64,000 nt of DNA from Magicicada septendecula (lineage: Eukaryota > Arthropoda > Insecta > Hemiptera > Cicadidae). Location of the stretch: positions 113,320,654-113,384,653 of the forward strand of contig CM068367.1 of assembly GCA_034769895.1 (NCBI GenBank). The letters run 5' to 3'. Positions 20,847 through 34,769 of the stretch are shown piece after piece. The position numbers and the translations under genes are program-made. Numbering within the stretch: position 1 is the first letter of the stretch; the number at the start of each line of letters is the position of its first letter. The notes below the pieces were generated by a model. It searched no databases. It was not told the origin of the DNA and saw nothing but the letters and a program-made list of their open reading frames with translations.

Positions 20847-22453
20847 TCAACTTTTCAAGTTCAGCATAGTTCGAAATCTCTCAAACTTTTCTTTACACAA
20901 TGACTTTGAAAATATATCAACAATATTATCATTAGAATTTACCTTTACAACATTAATCATATTTTCTTTTATATATTCGTGTACATAATGGTAATGAACT
21001 TCAATATGTTTAGAATTTTTCGTAAAACTTCCATACTTTGCTAAATATATCGCTCCCGAATTATCTTCAAAAATATTAATCGGTCTTTCTAAAGTTACAT
21101 TAAACAATTTTAGCAATTCTTTCACAAATTTCAATTCACTCACAGCTTCCGACAACGCTACATACTCTGCATATGTCGAAGCTTTAGTTACACACTATTG
21201 TTTTCTCGACTTCCAATAAATTACATTACCAAATAATCGAATTACATAACCAGTTGTGGATTTTCTGTCTAAATGGTCACCAGCCCAATCGGCATCAACA
21301 TAACAATCTATAATTTCAGAATTATCATTTCTTTTATAAGTCAATTTTAAATCTTTCGTTAAATACAAGTACTTTAATATTCGCAAAGCATATTTATAGT
21401 GTGTTTCATTATAACAATTCTGATATCTACTTAAATAATTTACACTAAAGCTTATTTCAAGCCTTGTAGCTGAGCTTATATATAATAATGCACCAATTAA
21501 ATTTCTATATTGAATATTCCTTCGACAAATATCAGACTTTTCAACTTTTAAATTTACCTCCATAGGTGTATTATACATTTTACTGTTTTGTAAATTATAC
21601 TTTCTTACTAATGACTCAATATATTTAGCTTGACTTAATATTATTTCACATTTACGGAACTCATATTCTACGGTAATACCAAGATATTTTTTAATTTTTC
21701 CAAGATCTTTCATTTTGAATATTTCTGATAAGAGTTTCTTAATATTTTGTATTTTTTCTTTGTTACGTCCACAAATTAATAAATCATCCACAAATATTAA
21801 TAAATAAATAGTATCTTTTCCATTTCCAAAAGTATATAAACAATAATCTAAATTACTTTTCTTAACACCCAAACTTATTAAAAATTTATCAAGTCATTCA
21901 TACCAAGCTCTGGGACTTTCCTTTAAACCATACAAAGCTTTTATTAACTTACACACTCTATTTGTGCAATCCTCATAACCTTTTGGTTGATGGACATATA
22001 CCTCAGAACTTACTTTACCATTTAGAAATGCAGTTTCTTCATCCATTTGTTCAATAGTTAGACCCATTTGACAACAGTATGATAATAAAATCTTTAAAGT
22101 TTGCATTCTCGCAACAGGAGAATAAACATCATCAATTTTATCGGTTTGCTGAAAACCTCTTACAACTAACCTGGCCTTATAAGCATTGTCAGACTTTTTT
22201 GTATAAATCCATTTTACATCCAAAAATTTTTTCCATTTACATTTTCAACTAATTTCCAAGTCTTATTTTTATTTAACGAATCAATTTCTTTATCCATAGC
22301 TTTTGACCAATATTTACTTTCATTGCTTTCAAGCGCCTCCTCAAATGTACTAGGAGTATCTGCTCTACAATAATATGCAAAAATATTACTATTATATACA
22401 TAATAATCTTCATATCTTTTTGGTGGGTTTCTTAAGCGCTCAGATTTTTTAAT
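20847..22453 (-). pseudogene. E4 reverse transcriptase and RNase H, broken
   Basis: Fragments are 21894-22223, 21195-21872 (FVDD) and 20847-21155. Stops are TGA 21894-21896 and TAG 21195-21197. The one-base RT deletion lies near 22230. Confidence 0.92.
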
Positions 22454-23510
22454 TTAATTTTCATTTTCATCCCCTAGATTTTCATCTGTACCTTTAAACC
22501 TATCATCAAGAGATTCATTATCTGAAGATTCATATACTTCTTCATCAGATTCACATTCATTCAAGCCAATACATTTTACATTTTCTTCAACAATATCAAC
22601 ATGTCTAGCCACTATTATTTTTCCATTAATTAGCACTCTATAACCAACTTCACTATAACCGATCAAAATTCCCATATCAGCCTTTTTATCCCACTTAGAA
22701 AATCTTTTTTGTTCCGGTTTTCTTACAAAAACTTTACTACCATATAAATGTAAATTTGAAACATTCGGTTTCGTCCCAAAAAATATTTCATAAGGAGTTT
22801 TCTTTTCTATAGTATTTGATAACGTACGATTTTTCAAATAAGTAGCAGCACAAACTATTTCAGGCCTATATTTTTTATGGATTTGTGCTTCAGCTAATAA
22901 ACAACGTGACATATCCATTATCGTTCTGTTAAACCGTTCTGCGGTTCCATTTAATTCATGTACGTAAGCGGGACAATTATTAATTATAATACCTTTTTCT
23001 TTAGCAAAATTATAAATATTACCGTTTAAGTATTCTTTCCCATTATCACATCTCAAAAATTTAATTCTTTTACCCGTTAAGTTTTCACATTCATTTGCAT
23101 ATTGAACAAGACAATTGAAAACTTCTACTTTAGACTTCATGGTATAAACTTTAGCTATCTTACTGTAATCATCAATAAAGGAAATAAAGTATTTTTCCCC
23201 GTTTAGACCAGCTGTTTTAAAAGGTTCACACATCAGTATGAACAATTTCTAAAATATCTTTTGCTTTTTTTCTATTATTTTCAAATGGAATATTATGCAT
23301 TTTATTTTCAACACATATTTTACACTTCATGAATTCTGATTCAAGTTCATTTGGAATACCACTTAACAATTTATGTTTACACAAAATATTCAAATAATTA
23401 AAATTTACATGGCCCAGCATACGATGCCACCTTTCTTTTTTACTCATATTATCACAATTTTTATTTGCAAAATTTACCAATGCCCTACATTTTTTAATTT
23501 ACTTTTCATC
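22454..23510 (-). pseudogene. E4 integrase, broken
   Basis: Zinc region 23226-23480 and DD35E core 22454-23245 are split by the CA loss near 23230. It reads EKKTPYE and NLHLYGS as in E1 and E11. Confidence 0.92.
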
Positions 23511-24754
23511 TTATATAGACCATTTATTCCAAGCTACAGCTGTAGTATTTCCAAAATTATCAATAATTTTTGTCATTTTACGTTTAGAAATAATCATATT
23601 ATTTTCCGTTATTTTACCATAACTTATTAAATTTGTATGAATATCTTTAGCATAAAATACATTTTGCATGTTTACTTCATTTTTCTTACCAAAAAGATCA
23701 AAGTAACTTACCACATTACCAATTTTAGTGGCTTTTACAACTCTATTATCTCCCAAATAAACATTAACAGGTACTTTAAGTATCATACTTTTATCAAAAT
23801 ATTTATCATCATTTATTATATGGTCAGTACAACCGCTATCTAATAACCAATTAATGTCGCAATTATTAAACTTAACTACCTTACTATTATGCGCTTCGTG
23901 ATAGTCGACCCTTATAACCCATGCGCTCGTATCTGGATTCTTCTGCTGCGACTGAGTTGCTTGATGTGCTCTTGCAACTCGCTGACTTCGAAAATTGCCA
24001 TGCCCTCTGGCGTAGTTACTTTTTTCGGTTTCTTGTCGGCCTCGTGGTGCTCGCCATGTATTGCTGCTGCCTGCCGCTTGGCCACCATATTTACAGTCTC
24101 TCTTGATATGACCAGTTTTGCCACATTGAAAGCATGTTCGCTGTTGTCGACTTTTATCCGCCATGAATGCGTTAGATTTTCATCCAGAAAATTCATCCTT
24201 TTGATGCTTTATTTCAGTCATTTCAATTTTATTTTTCACATAATCCACGGTTTGATCTTCTTCTTTCAGTGCGTCTATTAAATCGCCTATATAACTGTAT
24301 GATTCCGGCAACGTATTTAACATATAATTTAATTTTTCTTTTTCTGACACACTAGCACCCGCGTTTTTAAGCTCGTTCACAGTTTTTTCAAAATCACTGA
24401 AGAATGTCGCTGAATCAGTATAATTTTTAAGTCTTAACTTTTCCATTTTATTTCTATATACAATTTGCAATGCCGTAGACTTTTTCAAATACATTTCATC
24501 AAACTTTTGAATTATTTCATACGCCGTAGTTTATCACTAATAAATTCCAATTGCTTATTCGTTATAGTACGGTATATATAGTTCATAAACTTTAAATCAT
24601 TATCATCCCACGGGTCTTTATCCTGCGCCGTTTTTGCCCGTGTTATCACTTCATCACATTTTTTAAATTTCAAAAACAACATAATACGTTTTTTCCACAT
24701 ACTATAGTCCTCTCCATCAAACACTGGAATTATAATGTCATTGTTCTTCGCCAT
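23511..24754 (-). pseudogene. E4 Gag and protease, broken
   Basis: Fragments are 24512-24754, 24180-24494 and 23511-24164. TGA is at 24180-24182. Knuckle and DSG are intact. Confidence 0.92.
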
Positions 24755-24855
24755 TTTCTTTATATCACAGCATGCGACAGCACTAAAAAAAACCGATACT
24801 CACTTAAACGGCACCCTTGACCACAAATTTAGTAAACCACGGACCTCTGCTATCA

Positions 24856-25180
24856 TGTTAAAGTGTGGAATAAAGAAATATAAGAGTTTACACTGTATAA
24901 TAAAGTTTATTAACCCATACACAAATACATACTAAATACGCAGTGCTACGGTGCGTGCGTCACTTACGGCGTCTTACTACAAACTAAAAACTAACATTTT
25001 CTTTTATGAATTTGCTAACTGCTATAATTTTTTATTGTTCGACTGAGCTTTTCGTCATTACTGACACCTTCAGGTCTTAAACAACCTTAAACAATACGAA
25101 GAATAAAAACTAACAAACTTATACATGCTTACGCGCATTACATATATTGTAAAATATAAATGTATTACATATATTCAACA
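24856..25180 (-). repeat. E4 5' LTR, long form (325 bp)
   Basis: Group A long LTR with TTGTAAAATAT. Confidence 0.92.
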
Positions 25181-25752
25181 ATTTTATTAATGCATTTGAT
25201 TCTTCAAAATTTATACATATGTCCAGTTATGTAAGGGTCTAAATGAAATTTTGTTTGTATGATTTTCATTTGTAATTTCATAAAATTAAAACTGATGCTT
25301 TGATAAAACAGTGTTCTTTTTGAATTATTTGTCCTTTTGCTGTGTACTTTCAAAACTTGCAACTGCTGTGGATAAACCGAATTGAAGAATAATGCCCGTA
25401 TTTAATTTTCTTTGCGGGGTCCATTTTCAGTGCGCCATGAACAGGCTGACGCAACCTGTCGACGAATGAGCAAGGCGGTGTTCCTGTAAAGCAGACGAGT
25501 CCATTATATTCAGATCCAGAGATTTATTGTAAATACCTCTTGCGGGTCGCTACTAACCTAATCCAAATCGACAACTCTTTCGTTCAATATACGAATAAGC
25601 ATTGCTGAATCATGTTCGTGGGCGCCATTTTGAGTACACCGTAAAACTGTCCGCAAGTGAGAAATACGGAGTCTCTGTAAAGAATGCTAGTAGATTGTTT
25701 TTAAAATTGTCAAAATAAAAATATTGTATGCTTCCAAACTGTGTAATATTTT
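25181..25752. repeat. Spacer S, first of two between E4 and E5 (572 bp)
   Basis: Bounded by ATTTT. It shares CAGAGATTTATTGTAAAT with 19093-19664. Confidence 0.9.
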
Positions 25753-26076
25753 TGTAAAAGTGTGGAATACAGAAATATAAGAGTTTACACTGTATAATAA
25801 AGTTTATTATCCCATAAACAAATACATACTAAATACGCAGTACTACGGTGCGTGCGTCACTTACGGCGTCTTACTAAAAACTAAAAACTAACAATTTCTT
25901 TATGAATTTGCTAACTGCTATAATTTTTTATTGTTCGACTGAGCTTTTCGTCATTACTGACATCTTCAGGTCTTAAACAACCTTAAACAATACGAAGAAT
26001 AAAAACTAACAAACTTATACATGCTTACGCGCATTACATATATTGTACAATATAAATGTATTACATATATCCAACA
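25753..26076 (-). repeat. Solo LTR (324 bp)
   Basis: Common solo type. It begins TGTAAAAG and ends ATCCAACA, as at 19665-19988. Confidence 0.88.
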
Positions 26077-26651
26077 ATTTTATTAATGCATTTGATTCTT
26101 CAAAATTTATACATATGTCCAGTTATGTAAGGGTCTAAATGAAAAAATTTTGTTTGTATGATTTTTATTTGTAATTTCATAAAATTAAAACTGATGCTTT
26201 GATAAAACAGTGTTCTTTTTGAATTATTTGTCCTTTTGCTGTGTACTTTCAAAACTTGCAACTGCTGTGGATAAACCGAATTGAAGAATAATGCCCGTAT
26301 TTAATTTTCTTTGTGGGCTCCATTTTCAGTGCGCCATGAACAGGCTAACGCAACCTGTCGACGAATGAGCAAGGCGGTGTTCCTGTAAAGCAGACGAGTC
26401 CATTATATTCAGATCCAGGGATTTATTGTGAATACCTCTTGCGGGTCGCTACTAACCTAATCCAAATCGACAACTCTTTCGTTCAATATACGAATAAGCA
26501 TTGCTGAATCATGTTCGTGGGCGCCATTTTGAGTACACCGTAAACCTGTCCGCAAGTGAGAAATACGGAGTCTCTGTAAAGAATGCTAGTAGATTGTTTT
26601 TAAAATTGTCAAAATAAAAATATTGTATGCTTCCAAACTGTGTAATATTTT
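26077..26651. repeat. Spacer S, second of two between E4 and E5 (575 bp)
   Basis: Bounded by ATTTT. It has the same three-base A-run expansion as 19989-20563. Confidence 0.9.
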
Positions 26652-26857
26652 TGTTAAAGTGTGGAATACAGAAATATAAGAGTTTACACTGTATAATAAA
26701 GTTTATTATCCCATAATCAAATACATACTAAATACGCAGTGCTACGGTGCGTGCGTCACTTACGGCGTCTTACTACAAACTAAAAACTAACAAACTTATA
26801 CATGCTTACGCGCATTACATATATTGTACAATATAAATGTATTACATATATTCAACA
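26652..26857 (-). repeat. E5 3' LTR, short form (206 bp)
   Basis: Short form with an intact TTCAACA end followed by CGCCTCC. Confidence 0.92.
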
Positions 26858-26916
26858 CGCCTCCTTACATTTATATTGTATTTACAAATTTAATTTTACA
26901 AATACACATTTCAAGT

Positions 26917-28523
26917 TCAACTTTTCAAGTTCAGCATAGTTCGAAATCTCTCAAACTTTTCTTTACACAATGACTTTGAAAATATATCAACAATATTATC
27001 ATTAGAATTTACCTTTACAACATTAATCATATTTTCTTTTATATATTCGTGTACATAATGGTAATGAACTTCAATATGTTTAGAATTTTTCGTAAAACTT
27101 CCATACTTTGCTAAATATATCGCTCCCGAATTATCTTCAAAAATATTAATCGGTCTTTCTAAAGTTACATTAAACAATTTTAGCAATTCTTTCACAAATT
27201 TCAATTCACTCACAGCTTCCGACAACGCTACATACTCTGCATATGTCGAAGCCTTTGTTACACACTATTGTTTTCTCGACTTCCAATAAATTACATTACC
27301 AAATAATCGAATTACATAACCAGTTGTGGATTTTCTGTCTAAATGGTCACCAGCCCAATCGGCATCAACATAACAATCTATAATTTCAGAATTATCATTT
27401 CTTTTATAAGTCAATTTTAAATCTTTCGTTAAATACAAGTACTTTAATATTCGCAAAGCATATTTATAGTGTGTTTCATTATAACAATTCTGATATCTAC
27501 TTAAATAATTTACACTAAAGCTTATTTCAAGCCTTGTAGCTGAGCTTATATATAATAATGCACCAATTAAATTTCTATATTGAATATTCCTTCGACAAAT
27601 ATCAGACTTTTCAACTTTTAAATTTACCTCCATAGGTGTATTATACATTTTACTGTTTTGTAAATTATACTTTCTTACTAATGACTCAATATATTTAGCT
27701 TGACTTAATATTATTTCACATTTACGGAACTCATATTCTACGGTAATACCAAGATATTTTTTAATTTTTCCAAGATCTTTCATTTTGAATATTTCTGATA
27801 AGAGTTTCTTAATATTTTGTATTTTTTCTTTGTTACGTCCACAAATTAATAAATCATCCACAAATATTAATAAATAAATAGTATCTTTTCCATTTTCAAA
27901 AGTATATAAACAATAACCTAAATTACTTTTCTTAACACCCAAACTTATTAAAAATTTATCAAGTCATTCATACCAAGCTCTGGGACTTTCCTTTAAACCA
28001 TACAAAGCTTTTATTAACTTACACACTCTATTTGTGCAATCCTCATAACCTTTTGGTTGATGGACATATACCTCAGAACTTACTTTACCATTTAGAAATG
28101 CAGTTTCTTCATCCATTTGTTCAATAGTTAGACCCATTTGACAACAGTATGATAATAAAATCTTTAAAGTTTGCATTCTCGCAACAGGAGAATAAACATC
28201 ATCAATTTTATCGGTTTGCTGAAAACCTCTTACAACTAACCTGGCCTTATAAGCATTGTCAGACTTTTTTGTATAAATCCATTTTACATCCAAAAATTTT
28301 TTCCATTTACATTTTCAACTAATTTCCAAGTCTTATTTTTATTTAACGAATCAATTTCTTTATCCATAGCTTTTGACCAATATTTACTTTCATTGCTTTC
28401 AAGCGCCTCCTCAAATGTACTAGGAGTATCTGCTCTACAATAATATGCAAAAATATTACTATTATATACATAATAATCTTCATATCTTTTTGGTGGGTTT
28501 CTTAAGCGCTCAGATTTTTTAAT
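26917..28523 (-). pseudogene. E5 reverse transcriptase and RNase H, broken
   Basis: Fragments are 27964-28293, 27265-27942 and 26917-27225. Stops are TGA 27964-27966 and TAG 27265-27267. A private Gly-to-Glu (TFENGKD) lies 11 residues before FVDD. Confidence 0.92.
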
Positions 28524-29580
28524 TTAATTTTCATTTTCATCCCCTAGATTTTCATCTGTACCTTTAAACCTATCATCAAGAGATTCATTATCTGAAGATT
28601 CATATACTTCTTCATCAGATTCACATTCATTCAAGCCAATACATTTTACATTTTCTTCAACAATATCAACATGTCTAGCCACTATTATTTTTCCATTAAT
28701 TAGCACTCTATAACCAACTTCACTATAACCGATCAAAATTCCCATATCAGCCTTTTTATCCCACTTAGAAAATCTTTTTTGTTCCGGTTTTCTTACAAAA
28801 ACTTTACTACCATATAAATATGAATTTGAAACATTCGGTTTCGTCCCAAAAAATATTTCATAAGGAGTTTCATTTTCTATAGTATTTGATAACGTACGAT
28901 TTTTCAAATAAGTAGCAGCACAAACTATTTCAGGCCTATATTTTTTATGGATTTGTGCTTCAGCTAATAAACATCGTGACATATCCATTATCGTTCTGTT
29001 AAACCGTTCTGCGGTTCCATTTAATTCATGTACGTAAGCGGGACAATTATTAATTATAATACCTTTTTCTTTAGCAAAATTATAAATATTACCGTTTAAG
29101 TATTCTTTCCCATTATCACATCTCAAAAATTTAATTCTTTTACCCGTTAAGTTTTCACATTCATTTGCATATTGAACAAGACAATTGAAAACTTCTACTT
29201 TAGACTTCATGGTATAAACTTTAGCTATCTTACTGTAATCATCAATAAAGGAAATAAAGTATTTTTCCCCGTTTAGACCAGCTGTTTTAAAAGGTTCACA
29301 CATCAGTATGAACAATTTCTAAAATATCTTTTGCTCTTTTTCTATTATTTTCAAATGGAATATTATGCATTTTATTTTCAACACATATTTTACACTTCAT
29401 GAATTCTGATTCAAGTTCATTTGGAATACCACTTAACAATTTATGTTTACACAAAATATTCAAATAATTAAAATTTACATGGCCCAGCATACGATGCCAC
29501 CTTTCTTTTTTACTCATATTATCACAATTTTTATTTGCAAAATTTACCAATGCCCTACATTTTTTAATTTACTTTTCATC
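28524..29580 (-). pseudogene. E5 integrase, broken
   Basis: Zinc region 29296-29550 and core 28524-29315, with the CA loss near 29300. DD35E residues are readable. Confidence 0.92.
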
Positions 29581-30824
29581 TTATATAGACCATTTATTCC
29601 AAGCTACAGCTGTAGTATTTCCAAAATTATCAATAATTTTTGTCATTTTACGTTTAGAAATAATCATATTATTTTCCGTTATTTTACCATAACTTATTAA
29701 ATTTGTATGAATATCTTTAGCATAAAATACATTTTGCATGTTTACTTCATTTTTCTTACCAAAAAGATCAAAGTAACTTACCACATTACCAATTTTAGTG
29801 GCTTTTACAACTCTATTATCTCCCAAATAAACATTAACAGGTACTTTAAGTATCATACTTTTATCAAAATATTTATCATCATTTATTATATGGTCAGTAC
29901 AACCGCTATCTAATAACCAATTAATGTCGCAATTATTAAACTTAACTACCTTACTATTATGCGCTTCGTGATAGTCGACCCTTATAACCCATGCGCTCGT
30001 ATCTGGATTCTTCTGCTGCGACTGAGTTGCTTGATGTGCTCTTGCAACTCGCTGACTTCGAAAATTGCCATGCCCTCTGGCGTAGTTACTTTTTTCGGTT
30101 TCTTGTCGGCCTCGTGGTGCTCGCCATGTATTGCTGCTGCCTGCCGCTTGGCCACCATATTTACAGTCTCTCTTGATATGACCAGTTTTGCCACATTGAA
30201 AGCATGTTCGCTGTTGTCGACTTTTATCCGCCATGAATGCGTTAGATTTTCATCCAGAAAATTCATCCTTTTGATGCTTTATTTCAGTCATTTCAATTTT
30301 ATTTTTCACATAATCCACGGTTTGATCTTCTTCTTTTAGTGCGTCTATTAAATCGCCTATATAACTGTATGATTCCGGCAACGTATTTAACATATAATTT
30401 AATTTTTCTTTTTCTGACACACTAGCACCCGCGTTTTTAAGCTCGTTCACAGTTTTTTCAAAATCACTGAAGAATGTCGCTGAATCAGTATAATTTTTAA
30501 GTCTTAACTTTTCCATTTTATTTCTATATACAATTTGCAATGCCGTAGACTTTTTCAAATACATTTCATCAAACTTTTGAATTATTTCATACGCCGTAGT
30601 TTATCACTAATAAATTCCAATTGCTTATTCGTTATAGTACGGTATATATAGTTCATAAACTTTAAATCATTATCATCCCACGGGTCTTTATCCTGCGCCG
30701 TTTTTGCCCGTGTTATCACTTCATCACATTTTTTAAATTTCAAAAACAACATAATACGTTTTTTCCATATACTATAGTCCTCTCCATCAAACACTGGAAT
30801 TATAATGTCATTGTTCTTCGCCAT
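29581..30824 (-). pseudogene. E5 Gag and protease, broken
   Basis: Fragments are 30582-30824, 30250-30564 and 29581-30234. TGA is at 30250-30252. Knuckle and DSG are intact. Confidence 0.92.
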
Positions 30825-30925
30825 TTTCTTTATTTCACAGCATGCGACAGCACTAAAAAAAACCGATACTCACTTAAACGGCACTCTTGACCACAAATTT
30901 AGTAAACCACGGACCTCTGCTATCA

Positions 30926-31250
30926 TGTTAAAGTGTGGAATAAAGAAATATAAGAGTTTACACTGTATAATAAAGTTTATTAACCCATACACAAATACAT
31001 ACTAAATACGCAGTGCTACGGTGCGTGCGTCACTTACGGCGTCTTACTACAAACTAAAAACTAACATTTTCTTTTATGAATTTGCTAACTGCTATAATTT
31101 TTTATTGTTCGACTGAGCTTTTCGTCATTACTGACACCTTCAGGTCTTAAACAACCTTAAACAATACGAAGAATAAAAACTAACAAACTTATACATGCTT
31201 ACGCGCATTACATATATTGTAAAATATAAATGTATTACATATATTCAACA
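30926..31250 (-). repeat. E5 5' LTR, long form (325 bp)
   Basis: Group A long LTR with TTGTAAAATAT, followed by ATTTT. Confidence 0.92.
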
Positions 31251-31822
31251 ATTTTATTAATGCATTTGATTCTTCAAAATTTATACATATGTCCAGTTAT
31301 GTAAGGGTCTAAATGAAATTTTGTTTGTATGATTTTCATTTGTAATTTCATAAAATTAAAACTGATGCTTTGATAAAACAGTGTTCTTTTTGAATTATTT
31401 GTCCTTTTGCTGTGTACTTTCAAAACTTGCAACTGCTGTGGATAAACCGAATTGAAGAATAATGCCCGTATTTAATTTTCTTTGTGGGCTCCATTTTCAG
31501 TGCGCCATGAACAGGCTGACGCAACCTGTCGACGAATGAGCAAGGCGGTGTTCCTGTAAAGCAGCCGAGTCCATTATATTCAGATCCAGGGATTTATTGT
31601 GAATACCTCTTGCGGGTCGCTACTAACCTAATCCAAATCGACAACTCTTTCGTTCAATATACGAATAAGCATTGCTGAATCATGTTCGTGGGCGCCATTA
31701 TGAGTACACCGTAAAACTGTCCGCAAGTGAGAAATACGGAGTCTCTGTAAAGAATGCTAGTAGATTGTTTTTAAAATTGTCAAAATAAAAATATTGTATG
31801 CTTCCAAACTGTGTAATATTTT
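31251..31822. repeat. Spacer S between E5 and E6 (572 bp)
   Basis: Bounded by ATTTT. It carries the CATTATGAG variant also found at 6936-7507 and 36440-37011. Confidence 0.9.
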
Positions 31823-32027
31823 TGTTAAAGTGTGGAATACAGAAATATAAGAGTTTACACTGTATAATAAAGTTTATTATCCCATAATCAAATACATACT
31901 AAATACGCAGTGCTACGGTGCGTGCGTCACTTACGGCGTCTTACTACAAACTAAAAACTAACAAACTTATACATGCTTACGCGCATTACATATATTGTAC
32001 AATATAAATGTATTACATATATTCAAC
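31823..32027 (-). repeat. E6 3' LTR, short form (205 bp)
   Basis: Short form lacking the last A, next to the duplicated polypurine tract. Confidence 0.9.
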
Positions 32028-32105
32028 CTCCTCCTTACATTCCTATTGCCTCCTTACATTTATATTGTATTTACAAATTTAATTTTACAAATACACATTT
32101 CAAGT

Positions 32106-33712
32106 TCAACTTTTCAAGTTCAGCATAGTTCGAAATCTCTCAAACTTTTCTTTACACAATGGCTTTGAAAATATATCAACAATATTATCATTAGAATTTA
32201 CCTTTACAACATTAATCATATTTTCTTTTATATATTCGTGTACATAATGGTAATGAACTTCAATATGTTTAGAATTTTTCGTAAAACTTCCATACTTTGC
32301 TAAATATATCGCTCCCGAATTATCTTCAAAAATATTAATCGGTCTTTCTAAAGTTACATTAAACAATTTTAGCAATTCTTTCACAAATTTCAATTCACTC
32401 ACAGCTTCCGACAACGCTACATACTCTGCATATGTCGAAGCCTTAGTTACACACTATTGTTTTCTCGACTTCCAATAAATTACATTACCAAATAATCGAA
32501 TTACATAACCAGTTGTGGATTTTCTGTCTAAATGGTCACCAGCCCAATCGGCATCAACATAACAATCTATAATTTCAGAATTATCATTTCTTTTATAAGT
32601 CAATTTTAAATCTTTCGTTAAATACAAGTACTTTAATATTCGCAAAGCATATTTATAGTGTGTTTCATTATAACAATTCTGATATCTACTTAAATAATTT
32701 ACACTAAAGCTTATTTCAAGCCTTGTAGCTGAGCTTATATATAATAATGCACCAATTAAATTTCTATATTGAATATTCCTTCGACAAATATCAGACTTTT
32801 CAACTTTTAAATTTACCTCCATAGGTGTATTATACATTTTACTGTTTTGTAAATTATACTTTCTTACTAATGACTCAATATATTTAGCTTGACTTAATAT
32901 TATTTCACATTTACGGAACTCATATTCTACGGTAATACCAAGATATTTTTTAATTTTTCCAAGATCTTTCATTTTGAATATTTCTGATAAGAGTTTCTTA
33001 ATATTTTGTATTTTTTCTTTGTTACGTCCACAAATTAATAAATCATCCACAAATATTAATAAATAAATAGTATCTTTTCCATTTCCAAAAGTATATAAAC
33101 AATAACCTAAATTACTTTTCTTAACACCCAAACTTATTAAAAATTTATCAAGTCATTCATACCAAGCTCTGGGACTTTCCTTTAAACCATACAAAGCTTT
33201 TATTAACTTACACACTCTATTTGTGCAATCCTCATAACCTTTTGGTTGATGGACATATACCTCAGAACTTACTTTACCATTTAGAAATGCAGTTTCTTCA
33301 TCCATTTGTTCAATAGTTAGACCCATTTGACAACAGTATGATAATAAAATCTTTAAAGTTTGCATTCTCGCAACAGGAGAATAAACATCATCAATTTTAT
33401 CGGTTTGCTGAAAACCTCTTACAACTAACCTGGCCTTATAAGCATTGTCAGACTTTTTTGTATAAATCCATTTTACATCCAAAAATTTTTTCCATTTACA
33501 TTTTCAACTAATTTCCAAGTCTTATTTTTATTTAACGAATCAGTTTCTTTATCCATAGCTTTTGACCAATATTTACTTTCATTGCTTTCAAGCGCCTCCT
33601 CAAATGTACTAGGAGTATCTGCTCTACAATAATATGCAAAAATATTACTATTATATACATAATAATCTTCATATCTTTTTGGTGGGTTTCTTAAGCGCTC
33701 AGATTTTTTAAT
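32106..33712 (-). pseudogene. E6 reverse transcriptase and RNase H, broken
   Basis: Fragments are 33153-33482, 32454-33131 (FVDD) and 32106-32414. Stops are TGA 33153-33155 and TAG 32454-32456. The one-base RT deletion lies near 33489. Confidence 0.92.
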
Positions 33713-34769
33713 TTAATTTTCATTTTCATCCCCTAGATTTTCATCTGTACCTTTAAACCTATCATCAAGAGATTCATTATCTGAAGATTCATATACTTCT
33801 TCATCAGATTCACATTCATTCAAGCCAATACATTTTACATTTTCTTCAACAATATCAACATGTCTAGCCACTATTATTTTTCCATTAATTAGCACTCTAT
33901 AACCAACTTCACTATAACCGATCAAAATTCCCATATCAGCCTTTTTATCCCACTTAGAAAATCTTTTTTGTTCCGGTTTTCTTACAAAAACTTTACTACC
34001 ATATAAATATGAATTTGAAACATTCGGTTTCGTCCCAAAAAATATTTCATAAGGAGTTTCATTTTCTATAGTATTTGATAACGTACGATTTTTCAAATAA
34101 GTAGCAGCACAAACTATTTCAGGCCTATATTTTTTATGGATTTGTGCTTCAGCTAATAAACATCGTGACATATCCATTATCGTTCTGTTAAACCGTTCTG
34201 CGGTTCCATTTAATTCATGTACGTAAGCGGGACAATTATTAATTATAATACCTTTTTCTTTAGCAAAATTATAAATATTACCGTTTAAGTATTCTTTCCC
34301 ATTATCACATCTCAAAAATTTAATTCTTTTACCCGTTAAGTTTTCACATTCATTTGCATATTGAACAAGACAATTGAAAACTTCTACTTTAGACTTCATG
34401 GTATAAACTTTAGCTATCTTACTGTAATCATCAATAAAGGAAATAAAGTATTTTTCCCCGTTTAGACCAGCTGTTTTAAAAGGTTCACACATCAGTATGA
34501 ACAATTTCTAAAATATCTTTTGCTCTTTTTCTATTATTTTCAAATGGAATATTATGCATTTTATTTTCAACACATATTTTACACTTCATGAATTCTGATT
34601 CAAGTTCATTTGGAATACCACTTAACAATTTATGTTTACACAAAATATTCAAATAATTAAAATTTACATGGCCCAGCATACGATGCCACCTTTCTTTTTT
34701 ACTCATATTATCACAATTTTTATTTGCAAAATTTACCAATGCCCTACATTTTTTAATTTACTTTTCATC
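33713..34769 (-). pseudogene. E6 integrase, broken
   Basis: Zinc region 34485-34739 and core 33713-34504, with the CA loss near 34489. Confidence 0.92.

Larger units (their letters stand above)
20564..25180 (-). mobile_element. E4: complete but broken copia-type element (group A)
   Basis: Length is 4,617 bases. It has the group A integrase and RT deletions and the duplicated polypurine tract. Its RT reads KSNLDY as in groups B and C, a small sign of exchange between groups. Gag has the group A TGA. Confidence 0.95.
26652..31250 (-). mobile_element. E5: complete but broken copia-type element (group A)
   Basis: Length is 4,599 bases with a simple polypurine tract as in E1, but with the ENETPYE/NSYLYGS integrase of E2 and E6. 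It therefore combines end features of one group A subtype with the core of another. Confidence 0.95.
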
